DNA of 63,389 nucleotides from Scalindua sp964437425. GTDB lineage: Bacteria > Planctomycetota > Brocadiia > Brocadiales > Scalinduaceae. Below the pieces are notes generated by a model that saw only the letters and a list, made by a program, of their open reading frames with translations, was not told the DNA's origin and did not search any database. The stretch's first letter is position 1. Each line of letters begins with the position of its first letter. The position numbers and the translations under genes were made by a program. The DNA lies in the NCBI GenBank assembly GCA_964437425.1, contig CAYTGO010000013.1, positions 1 to 63,389 of the forward strand. Direction: 5' to 3'. Shown here in pieces: positions 42,210-51,251 of this stretch.

Positions 42210-44525
42210 TTATATTTTGATTGAAATTTTCATTCCGGCAGGGGCCATGAATGTCGCCATTCCGTGATTGTCGGTCAATACCGTCCCAACAACTGACGAA
42301 GAATATATTGTGTCTGGCAGCAGACCATATATAGCATAATTGAGAGTACCAGTGCCTGGAACTGTTAATTCTACACAGGTACGATCGTACGAAACCTCTA
42401 AATTTCCAAGTTTATAGAAGTATTTATTCTTGCCGAACGGTTTTATAATAACTTTTCCTGGTTTAATATTAATGCCGTAAATCATTTCACGTAATACCAT
42501 TGCAATGATTTCCGGATATTCATGATAATAATGAGCTCTAGTTTGAACGCCTTTCGAATCATATCTTTCGCGCATCCACGTATTTTCAATTAAATCTTTT
42601 CCTAACTTATTAAAATACACGTTAAAGTTTTCTAAATCACCGGAAACGTATCTTGCAAACATATCCAGCCACCAAATCCTTGCAAACGCAACATCCGAAT
42701 CACCTGTGTTCCCTCCGTAGCAGTCAGTCTCTTCGTAGGTTTTTTCAGACGGCCAGGTTCCGTAGCCATTTGGATGAGTGTTTTCTCCTCCGTCTAATCG
42801 TTTAAATATAGACTTTACTATTGCCTCATCTGAAACTGCACCAAAAGCAATAGCTGCATAATTTCCATCATAATCAACCATGTCACGAATTGTTCCGTCA
42901 ACATTCTTTTGAGTAAAAAAATGGTCATTTCCATCCCACAATTGCTCATTAATACCACTCTTAATATTTTTCAAATATACAAGATATTCTTCTGCACCAT
43001 CTTCATCATTACACCATCTGGCAACATCTGACATTAATGGTAATAACCTGAGCAGCATTACATTTGTATCAAGAGTAAAATTGTTGCGAATAAATACATC
43101 AATAAAGAGAGGGCCTTTTACTTTTACCAGTTGTATTTCAGGATCATATGTCTTCAGGACGTGATCAGTTGCCTCTTTCATTTTATTATAATGAGCGTTG
43201 AGCCAGTCGTTATCTCCTGTTGCAGAAGCGTAATCGATTGATGCAAGTACCCAGAAAATATTCGGCCCCGGCTGTTCGGAATTTGCTATTGATAGAAATT
43301 CAGGCTTGTCTGCAATAAAGTGGTGTGGGATTTGTCCGTTTTTCATATTTCGTTCAGCAAGTTCTATTATTTCACGTGCCTGGTTTTGCAGATATACGTC
43401 ACCGGAAAAGCTCAATGTTGAAACCGTTGATCTTGAATCAGGGTCGAAAAAAGTATACATATTACCGTATGGCCCGCCTGGAAAAACCAGGTTCGGGTAT
43501 GCACTACCGGTGTTTTTATATGTTCCCAGCACTCCGGCGGCATTGCTGTAAATTGCTGAGTAAAAAATACGCAAATCATCAAAATCCATATTTTCCGAAT
43601 TGTTTATGCCGTGAACAGGAAAGGGGTAATTGTTTGCATAAATATCATATGAACATTGATATATTTTTTCTGATTCGGCATAATTAGCTACCGGCTCCAT
43701 TTTATCGGAATCAATCCACCTGTCTGCTTGAGTGTAAGACCCGAATAATACAGATTCGATCCCTACCTTGAAATAGTCAGTATCTGAAACCTCCAAATGT
43801 CCTTGTACTGTTCCACGGACGACTGGTACCACGGAAACGGAGCCTTTTTTGTTGTCAATTGTATAAAATACATTGAGTGGGTCTTCTGAGTAAAACATTT
43901 TATTGCCTGAGCTGATGTTTTGCACAACGCCCTTATCAAAGAACCCGTTCATAAACCATTGGTTAAAATGAAAGCAGAGTTTTATAAGATTAATTTTAGC
44001 AGAATGAACCGGTTTAACAGAAATTTTAATGTTGAATTTCCTTTTTCCGGACAACAAGGTTAGAATCAGATTTGACTTTGCGGAAATCTCATTTCCAGAA
44101 ATAGTACTTTTAAATTCCACCTGTAGAACATCATTATCGTGTATTAATATTTTGTATTCAAAATCTGATGTTGATGGAGCTGCATGGGTTGAGTTGATAG
44201 TGTCAGACAGGACTATCGACAACAGCCCTGATTCACCCGTCAATGCTTTTGAAACCAAATTGCTTCCGTAGTGACCTTTACCGAAAAAATCAGATTTTAA
44301 GATGTCAATCGCAAATTTGGATTTATTAAACTCAAGGAATATATAGCCGTTACTTAAAACCAGCCTGTTTCCTTTATCCTTAAGCAACAACGGGGTGTTC
44401 CTGGGAAACGCCTCAGAAAGAGCATTCTCTCTGAGTTTTTGATGTGATACATAATAAACGAAAAAACTAATGAAGAAAAAACACGAAACTAAAATAAACA
44501 GGGAAACAAGATCACTTTTTTTCAT
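42210..44525 (-). CDS. Large exported six-hairpin-glycosidase-like protein
   Basis: A 771-residue protein with an N-terminal transmembrane anchor or uncleaved signal (about 7-27). Residues about 40-270 look like a beta-sandwich; about 300-690 have helical hairpin repeats (NGQIPHHFIADKP, PNIFWVLASIDYASATGDNDWL, WDGNDHFFTQ) as in the (alpha/alpha)6 barrel of GH-type alpha-rhamnosidase and related enzymes; about 690-771 form a terminal beta domain. I cannot name the family with confidence or assign a substrate. It would act on glycans at the cell surface. It is a singleton. Confidence 0.7.
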   Translation of the reverse strand: MKKSDLVSLFILVSCFFFISFFVYYVSHQKLRENALSEAFPRNTPLLLKDKGNRLVLSNGYIFLEFNKSKFAIDILKSDFFGKGHYGSNLVSKALTGESGLLSIVLSDTINSTHAAPSTSDFEYKILIHDNDVLQVEFKSTISGNEISAKSNLILTLLSGKRKFNIKISVKPVHSAKINLIKLCFHFNQWFMNGFFDKGVVQNISSGNKMFYSEDPLNVFYTIDNKKGSVSVVPVVRGTVQGHLEVSDTDYFKVGIESVLFGSYTQADRWIDSDKMEPVANYAESEKIYQCSYDIYANNYPFPVHGINNSENMDFDDLRIFYSAIYSNAAGVLGTYKNTGSAYPNLVFPGGPYGNMYTFFDPDSRSTVSTLSFSGDVYLQNQAREIIELAERNMKNGQIPHHFIADKPEFLSIANSEQPGPNIFWVLASIDYASATGDNDWLNAHYNKMKEATDHVLKTYDPEIQLVKVKGPLFIDVFIRNNFTLDTNVMLLRLLPLMSDVARWCNDEDGAEEYLVYLKNIKSGINEQLWDGNDHFFTQKNVDGTIRDMVDYDGNYAAIAFGAVSDEAIVKSIFKRLDGGENTHPNGYGTWPSEKTYEETDCYGGNTGDSDVAFARIWWLDMFARYVSGDLENFNVYFNKLGKDLIENTWMRERYDSKGVQTRAHYYHEYPEIIAMVLREMIYGINIKPGKVIIKPFGKNKYFYKLGNLEVSYDRTCVELTVPGTGTLNYAIYGLLPDTIYSSSVVGTVLTDNHGMATFMAPAGMKISIKI

Positions 44526-44759
44526 AGATTGTAATGTGACAATATCTCATTTAGAGTGTGAGGTATATTGTCATTGCCACAATAGTTCTCAGGGAACAAA
44601 TCCGATAAAATAATTAAATTTTTTATTAAAAGTATAAAGATAGAGCTTTTAATATTAGTTGGGACTATATAAATATAAAAGCATGGAAATTCCAGAATCC
44701 TCAGTCATTGCATTTGTAATTCATAAGGGAGTACACTGCTCGGTCACAACCACCCGTAG

Positions 44760-45071
44760 TCATTTTTCATCTGCAAATGAAATAGGGCCGCACACCCTGC
44801 ATTTTGGCTTGGTTGTCCAGTGCCACCATGCAGGCAGACGTCTACTGCATTTCGGACAACGACCGCCGATTACACCCCACAGACAGTAGACAGAGGATAT
44901 AAGAAATGGTATCACTAATATAAACTCCAGATGTGGAACGTCCAGATACAGACAAATTGTAAAAAGGAGGCAGAAGATGGCAAAGCAGATAGGAGTGCCA
45001 AACCAGAATCGCCGTCTTTTTTTACGCAACAAACTTATCTTCGCAGTATATTCCAGAGAATTTTTAGCCAT
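44760..45071 (-). CDS. Small membrane protein with a C-terminal zinc ribbon
   Basis: A 103-residue protein. Two adjacent hydrophobic segments lie at about 25-43 and 47-67, followed by a CPKC...CRVC zinc-ribbon at about 72-95. The N-terminal part is basic (RKKRRR). No family name comes to mind. It is followed by no clear operon partner. The zinc ribbon and two membrane segments argue against a chance frame. Confidence 0.6.
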   Translation of the reverse strand: MAKNSLEYTAKISLLRKKRRRFWFGTPICFAIFCLLFTICLYLDVPHLEFILVIPFLISSVYCLWGVIGGRCPKCSRRLPAWWHWTTKPKCRVCGPISFADEK

Positions 45072-45341
45072 ATTGTGGTGTCTCTTAATCAGGTACTCAA
45101 ATTTAAAATTAATGAATTTTAATGAAGCTTCTTTTAATAGATTGTATCATGAAAATCAAGTGAAAGTTTGGATTAGCGGTTAGGATCAGGATTATGTTCA
45201 CTATTTTTCCTTGTTCCTTTCAGGTATTCTTCAGAAGAAAAACCCGTAGCTATCTATAGTCTTAAAATGTAAAATTTATTAAGCTTAAAATCCATTCGTT
45301 GAGTTTTGAATGATATCAGATAAGCACCAAATAATAAAACC

Positions 45342-45426
45342 CAAATAACAAATAAAACTCAATGAACAAATCCAAAATTCTAAGTAAAAAACTTTTGATC
45401 ATTGAGGTATTGTAATTTGTTATTTG
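45342..45426. repeat. Imperfect inverted repeat in the 45072-45534 spacer
   Basis: CAAATAACAAAT (45342-45353) and CTCAATGA (45358-45365) are mirrored by TCATTGAG (45399-45406) and ATTTGTTATTTG (45415-45426), giving a broken stem of at least 20 pairs around a 33-base loop. The surrounding AAAYCCAAAT/ATTTGKRWTT phrases suggest a decayed palindromic element. The remainder of this 463-base spacer has no gene or clear promoter. Confidence 0.55.
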
Positions 45427-45534
45427 TTTGGAATTTGTTGCTTGAGATTTAGGATTTTTTAACTCTTGTTTGTACTCTGTCTGATTCTGGTAATCATGTC
45501 AATGAAGTAACCCGGTTTTTGCGAAATTAATATT

Positions 45535-48500
45535 ATGAATATACCTGAATTTGCGGTTAAACGCCCAATAACGACATTAATGATAATCCTGAGTGTTTTA
45601 GTAATTGGTTGGATATCACTATACAGGATTCCTCTCTTATACATTCCTGAAATTACAGGTCATTCGCTTAGAGTAAACATACCTTATAAGTCGTCTTCGC
45701 CACAGGAGGTTGAGGATTTAATCACAATGCAGGTAGAGGATGCCCTCGGTACTGTCAAACATGTTGAAACAATTGAATCGACCTCAACAGATGAAAACTC
45801 AGAGGTGTCTTTAGAGTTTAAAATGGGTACGGATATGGATCTTGCCACTCTGGAGGTGAGGGACAAGATAGAGCAGATAAGGAATGATCTACCGGACGAG
45901 GTTGAAACCATACGCATCTTTCGATTTAAATCCGGTGATCTACCGGTTGTAGAGTTCAGCGTGTCTATACAGGGCGAGATCAGTGAATTATTTGATACGG
46001 TTGAAGATGTTATAAAGCCGAGGATCCAGAGGATAAATGGTGTTGCGAGTGTAGACGTTCGTGGTATTCATAAAAAGCAGTTATTGGTAGAACTGGATCT
46101 TGACCGGCTCAAGGCTCACAACATTGATACGTACTCTCTTAGAAAATATTTGAGAACAAATAACATAAACGTATCAGCGGGTGACTTAATTGAGGGGTCA
46201 ACAAAGTACATAGTTCGGATAATAGGAGAGTTTCAGAATGTGAATGAAGTTGCGTCTTTGCCGGTTAACAGGAAGGGCATAAAACTTTCTGATGTTGCTG
46301 ATATCAGATATGACTATTCTGATAAAGATAGTTATCAGAGGCTCAATGGCCGGAATGCAGTTAAGGTGAGAGTAATGAAATCGTCTGATGCTAACATGGT
46401 GGCTGTGGCCAGGGAGATCATAGATACCGTTAACGAAATTAAGTTGGATCCCAGGATGAAAAGGCTGGAGATACACGTCTATAGAGACAGATCTCAAGCA
46501 ATACTGGAAAGACTAAAGAATTTGAGAAATGCCGGCTTGTTGGGAGGAGTGCTGGTTGTAATCATACTCTTCTTTTTTCTGCGTAACGTTAGAAGTGCGT
46601 TGATAATAACTGCGGCAATTCCGATTTCGGTCTTATGTACGTTTGGTCTGATGTTTATGATGAGAAAGTTTGCAGGTTCAGAGGTAACTCTGAATATTAT
46701 TTCACTTACGGGATTAATGCTGGCGATAGGGATGATGGTTGACCCCGCAGTTGTGGTCCTTGAGAATATCTTCAGGCATAAGCAGGAGAAGAATCTGGGT
46801 CTAAGGGAGGCGGCTGTTCTCGGAAGTAAGGAGGTAGGTGTGGCAGTTACTGCCGCAACGGCGACAACCATATGTGTCTTTATCCCACTGGTATTTCTTT
46901 CTAAATCCAGGATGGGTGTCTTTATGCATGATTTTGGTATATCAATATGCGCTGCATTGGTCTCATCGTTGTTTGTAGCATTGACCTTGATACCATTGGT
47001 TGCGTCACGGTTTCTACACTATTCTGAGCCATCTAACTCGGTGGGAGAACATAATAAGACTATCAGGAGATCTGAGTCCTCTATAATAAAAAAACTAACT
47101 ATCCATTATACAAGATTTGTAGAGTTGACATTGAGGTTTAGGTGGGTCACAGTTGCGGTTGCAATATTAATAGTAGTGTTAGCTGTCTATCTGTATGGAA
47201 AGCTTGAAACGGAAGTGGTCAGACAGGGTATTTATAGAGAATCACGTTTGCAGGTGGATCTGCCGAGAAGTTACAGCATAGACGATACAAAAAAACTATT
47301 TGAACGGTTAGAGGAGGTTTTGCGTGTAAACAGAGAGGAACTGGAAATCGAAACTGTTTCCAGTGATTTTGACAGGAGTGAAGGTACTCTGTCAGTCTAC
47401 TTTGTAAAACAGGAAGTGGCAAAAAGGCCGGTATCTGTTTTGGAGAAAGAGATGAAGTCCTTGTTCCCGGTAATTCCGGGTGTTAAATACAGGAGGAGGT
47501 TCAGGCACGGACGAAGAGGTAGTGGTAAAGAGATCAGTATTGAAATTAAAGGTAGAAACATTAATACACTAACCAGGCTGTCGGACGACATAAAGGACCG
47601 TTTGGCTTCTATGACAGTATTGTCTGACATTCAAACTAATCTTGAGAAGGGAAAAGATGAAATAGTTGTGTCGATTGATAGAGACAAAGTAAAGAGGTAT
47701 GGATTAACGTCAGAGAGGGTCGCCTTTGGCATTGCAGGCTCTCTGGGGAACAGGGCGGTAAGTAAGTTTAAGGTCGAAGATAGTGAAATTGACATTGTCC
47801 TTCAACTCAAGGAGGAGGACAGACAACGGTTGGACCAGTTAAAGAACCTTGAGTCAGAAAACAGTGAACAAAAGAGCGTGGTATTAGCGAGAGTAGTTGA
47901 TTTTGAACAAAGAAGAGGTCCTGAGGCTATTGAAAGAAAGGACCGCAAACCGATAGTTATAATCACAGCACAGTATAGCAGTAGAGGACTAAAAAAAATC
48001 AGGGATGGCATAATGGAGAAGATGGCTGATTTTAATCTGCCTGCCGGTTATGAGTGGAATCTTGGAGAGGAATTTAGAAGATTTGAACGTGAAGAAGCAG
48101 AAACCAGGTTTGGGTTAATTCTGGCCATAATCCTGATTTATCTGATAATGGCGTCACTGTTTGAATCATACATTCATCCGCTGGCAATATTGCTGACAAT
48201 ACCATTTGCATTTACCGGAGTGTCAGTTGCCTTCTATGTTTTGGGTATACCGCTTGATAGTGTATCCCGTCTGGGATTATTACTTTTATGCGGTCTGGTG
48301 GTGAATAATGCAATCGTTCTTATCGATTATGTTAATCGTTTACGAAGAGGGGGGATGGGGAAATATGATGCGCTCGTCAAGGGAGGTAAAGATAGAATGA
48401 GGCCTATTCTGATGACTTCCTTTACAACTATTCTGGGACTATTGCCGATGGTACTTCCGCTCTTCTTGCCTTTCCTTTTTGGGCCACTTGAAGGCAGGGG

Positions 48501-48642
48501 GAGTATCTGGGCGCCGGTCGGACTGGTTGTTATCTCAGGGTTAATTACTTCTACAATACTGACTCTGATAATTATGCCTACAATCTACTCGTTAATCGAT
48601 GACTTTGGAATGTGGATAAAGAAAGTTTTTGCTTTTGCCTGA
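45535..48642 (+). CDS. RND family efflux pump, inner-membrane subunit
   Basis: A 1035-residue AcrB/MdtB-type transporter with the expected duplicated layout: TM1 (about 10-30), a periplasmic porter domain, TM2-6 (about 335-495), TM7 (about 540-560), the second porter half and TM8-12 (about 855-1030). The start MNIPEFAVKRPITTLMII and the GLMLAIGMMVDPAVVVLENI transmembrane-4 segment (with the proton-relay-type Asp) and LCGLVVNNAIVLIDYVNR in the second half are diagnostic. Substrate unknown. No membrane-fusion protein or TolC gene adjoins it, so it may borrow partners. Confidence 0.92.
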   Translation: MNIPEFAVKRPITTLMIILSVLVIGWISLYRIPLLYIPEITGHSLRVNIPYKSSSPQEVEDLITMQVEDALGTVKHVETIESTSTDENSEVSLEFKMGTDMDLATLEVRDKIEQIRNDLPDEVETIRIFRFKSGDLPVVEFSVSIQGEISELFDTVEDVIKPRIQRINGVASVDVRGIHKKQLLVELDLDRLKAHNIDTYSLRKYLRTNNINVSAGDLIEGSTKYIVRIIGEFQNVNEVASLPVNRKGIKLSDVADIRYDYSDKDSYQRLNGRNAVKVRVMKSSDANMVAVAREIIDTVNEIKLDPRMKRLEIHVYRDRSQAILERLKNLRNAGLLGGVLVVIILFFFLRNVRSALIITAAIPISVLCTFGLMFMMRKFAGSEVTLNIISLTGLMLAIGMMVDPAVVVLENIFRHKQEKNLGLREAAVLGSKEVGVAVTAATATTICVFIPLVFLSKSRMGVFMHDFGISICAALVSSLFVALTLIPLVASRFLHYSEPSNSVGEHNKTIRRSESSIIKKLTIHYTRFVELTLRFRWVTVAVAILIVVLAVYLYGKLETEVVRQGIYRESRLQVDLPRSYSIDDTKKLFERLEEVLRVNREELEIETVSSDFDRSEGTLSVYFVKQEVAKRPVSVLEKEMKSLFPVIPGVKYRRRFRHGRRGSGKEISIEIKGRNINTLTRLSDDIKDRLASMTVLSDIQTNLEKGKDEIVVSIDRDKVKRYGLTSERVAFGIAGSLGNRAVSKFKVEDSEIDIVLQLKEEDRQRLDQLKNLESENSEQKSVVLARVVDFEQRRGPEAIERKDRKPIVIITAQYSSRGLKKIRDGIMEKMADFNLPAGYEWNLGEEFRRFEREEAETRFGLILAIILIYLIMASLFESYIHPLAILLTIPFAFTGVSVAFYVLGIPLDSVSRLGLLLLCGLVVNNAIVLIDYVNRLRRGGMGKYDALVKGGKDRMRPILMTSFTTILGLLPMVLPLFLPFLFGPLEGRGSIWAPVGLVVISGLITSTILTLIIMPTIYSLIDDFGMWIKKVFAFA

Positions 48643-48905
48643 TTTATTATCCTGATTTATGATTCCGGTGTAGCGTAAAAAACGATTTAGGTGATTAATG
48701 CTTCAAGAATCTTCAATAGCGTCTTGAAATGCTGTTTTTTCTGACATAATGTCTGCCGGAAAAATAGTTACTATCATGAATATGGACAAATTGTCAGATG
48801 CACGTTAATACATTAAATAGAATAATTCATATTAAATATCTAAGGCACCTACCTATCTCTTGCTGTTAGAAGGACTTAAGGCGGCCTGGGATATGGCCTG
48901 AACCG
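48643..48905. other. Spacer upstream of the sigma-54 promoter
   Basis: After the RND gene, TTCAAGA (48702-48708) and TCTTGAA (48722-48728) form a seven-base stem with six T a little further on (48735-48740), a weak candidate terminator. No gene is evident; this completes the 332-base spacer to 48974 together with the sigma-54 promoter. Confidence 0.35.
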
Positions 48906-48921
48906 TGGCACATTTATTGCT
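48906..48921 (+). promoter_or_regulatory. Sigma-54 (-24/-12) promoter
   Basis: TGGCAC (48906-48911), exactly five bases, then TTGCT (48917-48921) match the -24/-12 consensus TGGCAC-N5-TTGCW. Transcription would start near 48932, about 43 bases before the coiled-coil gene at 48975. Such promoters need an ATP-dependent enhancer-binding protein, none of which is in the window. Confidence 0.75.
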
Positions 48922-48974
48922 AAATTGTAAACATAAGCTTTACTTTTCTTCCGATATTCAAGGAGGTATTTGGA

Positions 48975-49394
48975 ATGGAATTATTACATGATAGTGATGA
49001 ATTGGTTGGGAGTCTGGATAGTCAGTTGAAGCGTCTTGAAGAGAAAATAGACACGATCCAGCCTGCTACATTAGTGAAAGATATACACAGGATAGATGAT
49101 GAAATCAAGCATTTCAAGGATGTGGAATTAACGACAAACACGGTCGTTTCATCAGTAAAAGAACATGATGAAACTATTAAGAAATTAGAAGAAAGAACAA
49201 GTAATAAATTCGTTGAAATGACCGCTCAAATTGAGGCAATAGTTGCTGATAAACACAAAGACCTGGTATCTAAGATAAATGATATTAGCAGTAGAGTTAA
49301 TAATTTAGACGAAAAAATAGAATTGGCCGTACGTGAGCTAAAGTCAGAAGCAAGAAAAACATCCGTTCTGCGAAAGCTGTTATGGCTGGATTAA
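48975..49394 (+). CDS. Coiled-coil hypothetical protein under a sigma-54 promoter
   Basis: A 139-residue, highly charged protein predicted to be almost wholly helical with heptad-like repeats (about 10-60 and 70-130; e.g. LDSQLKRLEEKIDTIQ). It has no cysteines and no signal peptide and ends in a basic LRKLLWLD. AAGGAGG at 48960-48966 is eight bases before ATG, among the strongest ribosome-binding sites in the window. I know no family. The regulated promoter suggests expression only under a specific condition. Confidence 0.8.
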   Translation: MELLHDSDELVGSLDSQLKRLEEKIDTIQPATLVKDIHRIDDEIKHFKDVELTTNTVVSSVKEHDETIKKLEERTSNKFVEMTAQIEAIVADKHKDLVSKINDISSRVNNLDEKIELAVRELKSEARKTSVLRKLLWLD

Positions 49395-49458
49395 GATAAT
49401 ATTCATTTTCTCCATTCTGGTTGTATCACATTTTCAGTTCATTTCAAACCTGGTGAGT

Positions 49459-49488
49459 GCCCGCCCGGATCAATCTGTTCAGGCGGGC
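49459..49488. repeat. GC-rich inverted repeat
   Basis: GCCCGCC (49459-49465) and GGCGGGC (49482-49488) form a seven-base GC stem with a 16-base loop, standing out in an AT-rich region 65 bases after the coiled-coil gene. No T-run follows. It may be a transcript end, a protein site or a small palindromic repeat. Confidence 0.45.
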
Positions 49489-49553
49489 CACCTTTACCGC
49501 ACTATCATATTTCGGCTTGAAAACATTTAGCCAATAATGTACCATTCCCGAGA

Positions 49554-49850
49554 ATGAAGATAAGAAATGTGTTATTATTTTTAATACCGGTATTGCTTTT
49601 CGCCTGTACAACATTAAAACCTGTGGAAAAGCTGACTGATGACGAGTTGGCAGATAGGTATGACAAAATCGACCTTCAAATTTATATGGTGAAACGTTCC
49701 GCTTCAAAATCAAATCCATCAAGCTATCCCGGTGTATCCGGTAGTACGGGAAGCGGTTATAGTGGCAGTGATAGCCAGAAGATAAAAAAGCTTGAAGAGA
49801 AACTGAGGGTCGTAAGGCAGGAACTTGTTAAAAGAGGGTATATGCCTTAG
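49554..49850 (+). CDS. Small lipoprotein
   Basis: A 98-residue predicted lipoprotein: basic start MKIRN, a hydrophobic segment and lipobox LLFAC with Cys18. After it come a charged helical region (about 22-47), a Ser/Gly-rich segment (SGSTGSGYSGSDS) and a C-terminal helix (KKLEEKLRVVRQELVKRGY). Function unknown. It lies 73 bases before mlaC on the same strand; Mla systems traffic phospholipid across the envelope, so an envelope role is plausible. Confidence 0.75.
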   Translation: MKIRNVLLFLIPVLLFACTTLKPVEKLTDDELADRYDKIDLQIYMVKRSASKSNPSSYPGVSGSTGSGYSGSDSQKIKKLEEKLRVVRQELVKRGYMP

Positions 49851-49922
49851 TGCTGTTTGTTACAGAAACAAGTCCTTGTTGATGAATTTCATAAAAATGC
49901 TGTTTTGGAAAGCGAAAAGAAT

Positions 49923-50510
49923 ATGAACTACAGAAGAATAGTTTTTGAATTATTTCTTGGTGTTTTTTTACTTATGTCGACCGCCACTCTTCTATGGTCT
50001 GGGGAGCCGGGAGATCTTATTGAGAAAATTATTCTGAAGGATATCTCCTTGAAGGAAGGAGAAGGCCTGGAGGAGCGCAAGGATGAACTCTGGAAGGAAA
50101 TTTCTAATTCTCTTGATTTTGAGGAGATTGCGAAAAGAGTAATGGGCAAGTACTGGAAGGAGCGTTCCTCTGAAGAAAGAGAAGAATTTGTAGGGTTATT
50201 TGCAGAAAACGTAAAAGTTGCTTGCATGAGGAAAACAGGCCCTCGTTTTGGAGAAGAAATCATTTCTGTAAGTGAGAAACAAAATAATAGATATGCCAGA
50301 GTGCATATTGGTCTTTTAAAGAGACAAGTGGAAGAAGTGTCCGCAGATTTTCGTTTAATCAAAGAAGATGGAAAATGGCAGATTTATGATTTGATTTATC
50401 AAGGAGTAAGTCTGGTGCATAATTACCGTAGTCAAATTTATAGTTTTCTGGCTAAATCTTCATATGAGGAGTTGGTTCAGGTGTTGAAGAATAGACAAAG
50501 CAGTGAATAA
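49923..50510 (+). CDS. mlaC: MlaC/Ttg2D-like periplasmic protein
   Basis: A protein of about 195 residues with an N-terminal signal segment (about 5-26) and the MlaC-type fold: LDFEEIAKRVMGKYWKERSSEEREEFVGLF, then KKRQVEEVSADFRL-like strands and WQIYDLIYQGVSLVHNYRSQ. MlaC carries phospholipids between the outer- and inner-membrane Mla complexes. The start at 49923 fits the family; an upstream frame start at 49857 adds a polar leader before the signal peptide. No mlaDEF adjoins it. Confidence 0.88.
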   Translation: MNYRRIVFELFLGVFLLMSTATLLWSGEPGDLIEKIILKDISLKEGEGLEERKDELWKEISNSLDFEEIAKRVMGKYWKERSSEEREEFVGLFAENVKVACMRKTGPRFGEEIISVSEKQNNRYARVHIGLLKRQVEEVSADFRLIKEDGKWQIYDLIYQGVSLVHNYRSQIYSFLAKSSYEELVQVLKNRQSSE

Positions 50511-50638
50511 ACCATTTCGATAAACATCCACACCCGCCGCAATTTACAGATTACTTTCCGCAGCTTTTCTTCAGTACCTGTTACACGGTAAATCCGGTGA
50601 GCTGCAAGTGGGAGTGGTTACCTTCAGATGTCTTGATG

Positions 50639-51217
50639 TTAACAATTGTTTTTTGCTACATCTTCGTAATCATCAATGGTATTCAGATTCTTAATTGAGT
50701 TTTTGAAACGATCTGATGAAGCCATGCTGTCCAACTCAACTATCTTAACTTTGACATGCGGAAAGAAACTGATGATACGCAGGTTATTCTCGTCAAGTGA
50801 TCTCTTGATTGGATCAATACAATTTTTTGAATAAAACGCATGCAATGGTTCCAATCCTTTTTCACTCTTTGGAATTACAACATCATATTCTTTTGTAAGA
50901 TCTTTAAGATGTTTTATCAGCTCTGGTCCAACAAAAGGCATGTCGCAGGCAAGCATGAATGTATGCAAACTGCTGGAGTTAATAAGGCTGGTGTATATTC
51001 CTCCTAATGGTCCTTTACCGGGATAGACATCCTTGAAAATAGGTAAATTAAGATATTCATACTCTGATGATGTATTAGCTGATATGAAAATTTCATCAAA
51101 CATTTCTCTGAGTAACTCAATTTGCAACTCAATGAACGTTTTGCCTTTTAGCTCAAGAAACGCCTTGTTAGAGCCCATTCTACTACTCTTGCCACCAACT
51201 AGTATTGAGGCATTCAT
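50639..51217 (-). CDS. mobA: Molybdenum cofactor guanylyltransferase
   Basis: A 192-residue MobA, which attaches GMP to molybdopterin to form the bis-MGD cofactor of many molybdenum and tungsten oxidoreductases, including nitrate reductases. Motifs: ILVGGKSSRMGSNKAFLEL with the GTP-binding glycines, GKGPLGGIYTSL and LACDMPFV. The first residues (MNASILVGG) are close to the usual start. It is a singleton, facing mlaC. Confidence 0.92.
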   Translation of the reverse strand: MNASILVGGKSSRMGSNKAFLELKGKTFIELQIELLREMFDEIFISANTSSEYEYLNLPIFKDVYPGKGPLGGIYTSLINSSSLHTFMLACDMPFVGPELIKHLKDLTKEYDVVIPKSEKGLEPLHAFYSKNCIDPIKRSLDENNLRIISFFPHVKVKIVELDSMASSDRFKNSIKNLNTIDDYEDVAKNNC

Positions 51218-51251
51218 AGATTATATCCTCTGATCTAAAAAAAATTAATTA

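Noticed and set aside
44659..44889. Plus-strand frame over the zinc-ribbon gene
   Set aside because: It lies mostly opposite the minus-strand gene with two membrane segments and a zinc ribbon; no ribosome-binding site was seen.
48702..48740. Terminator after the RND gene
   Set aside because: The stem is only seven bases and the T-run starts six bases later; kept only as a weak note in the spacer entry.
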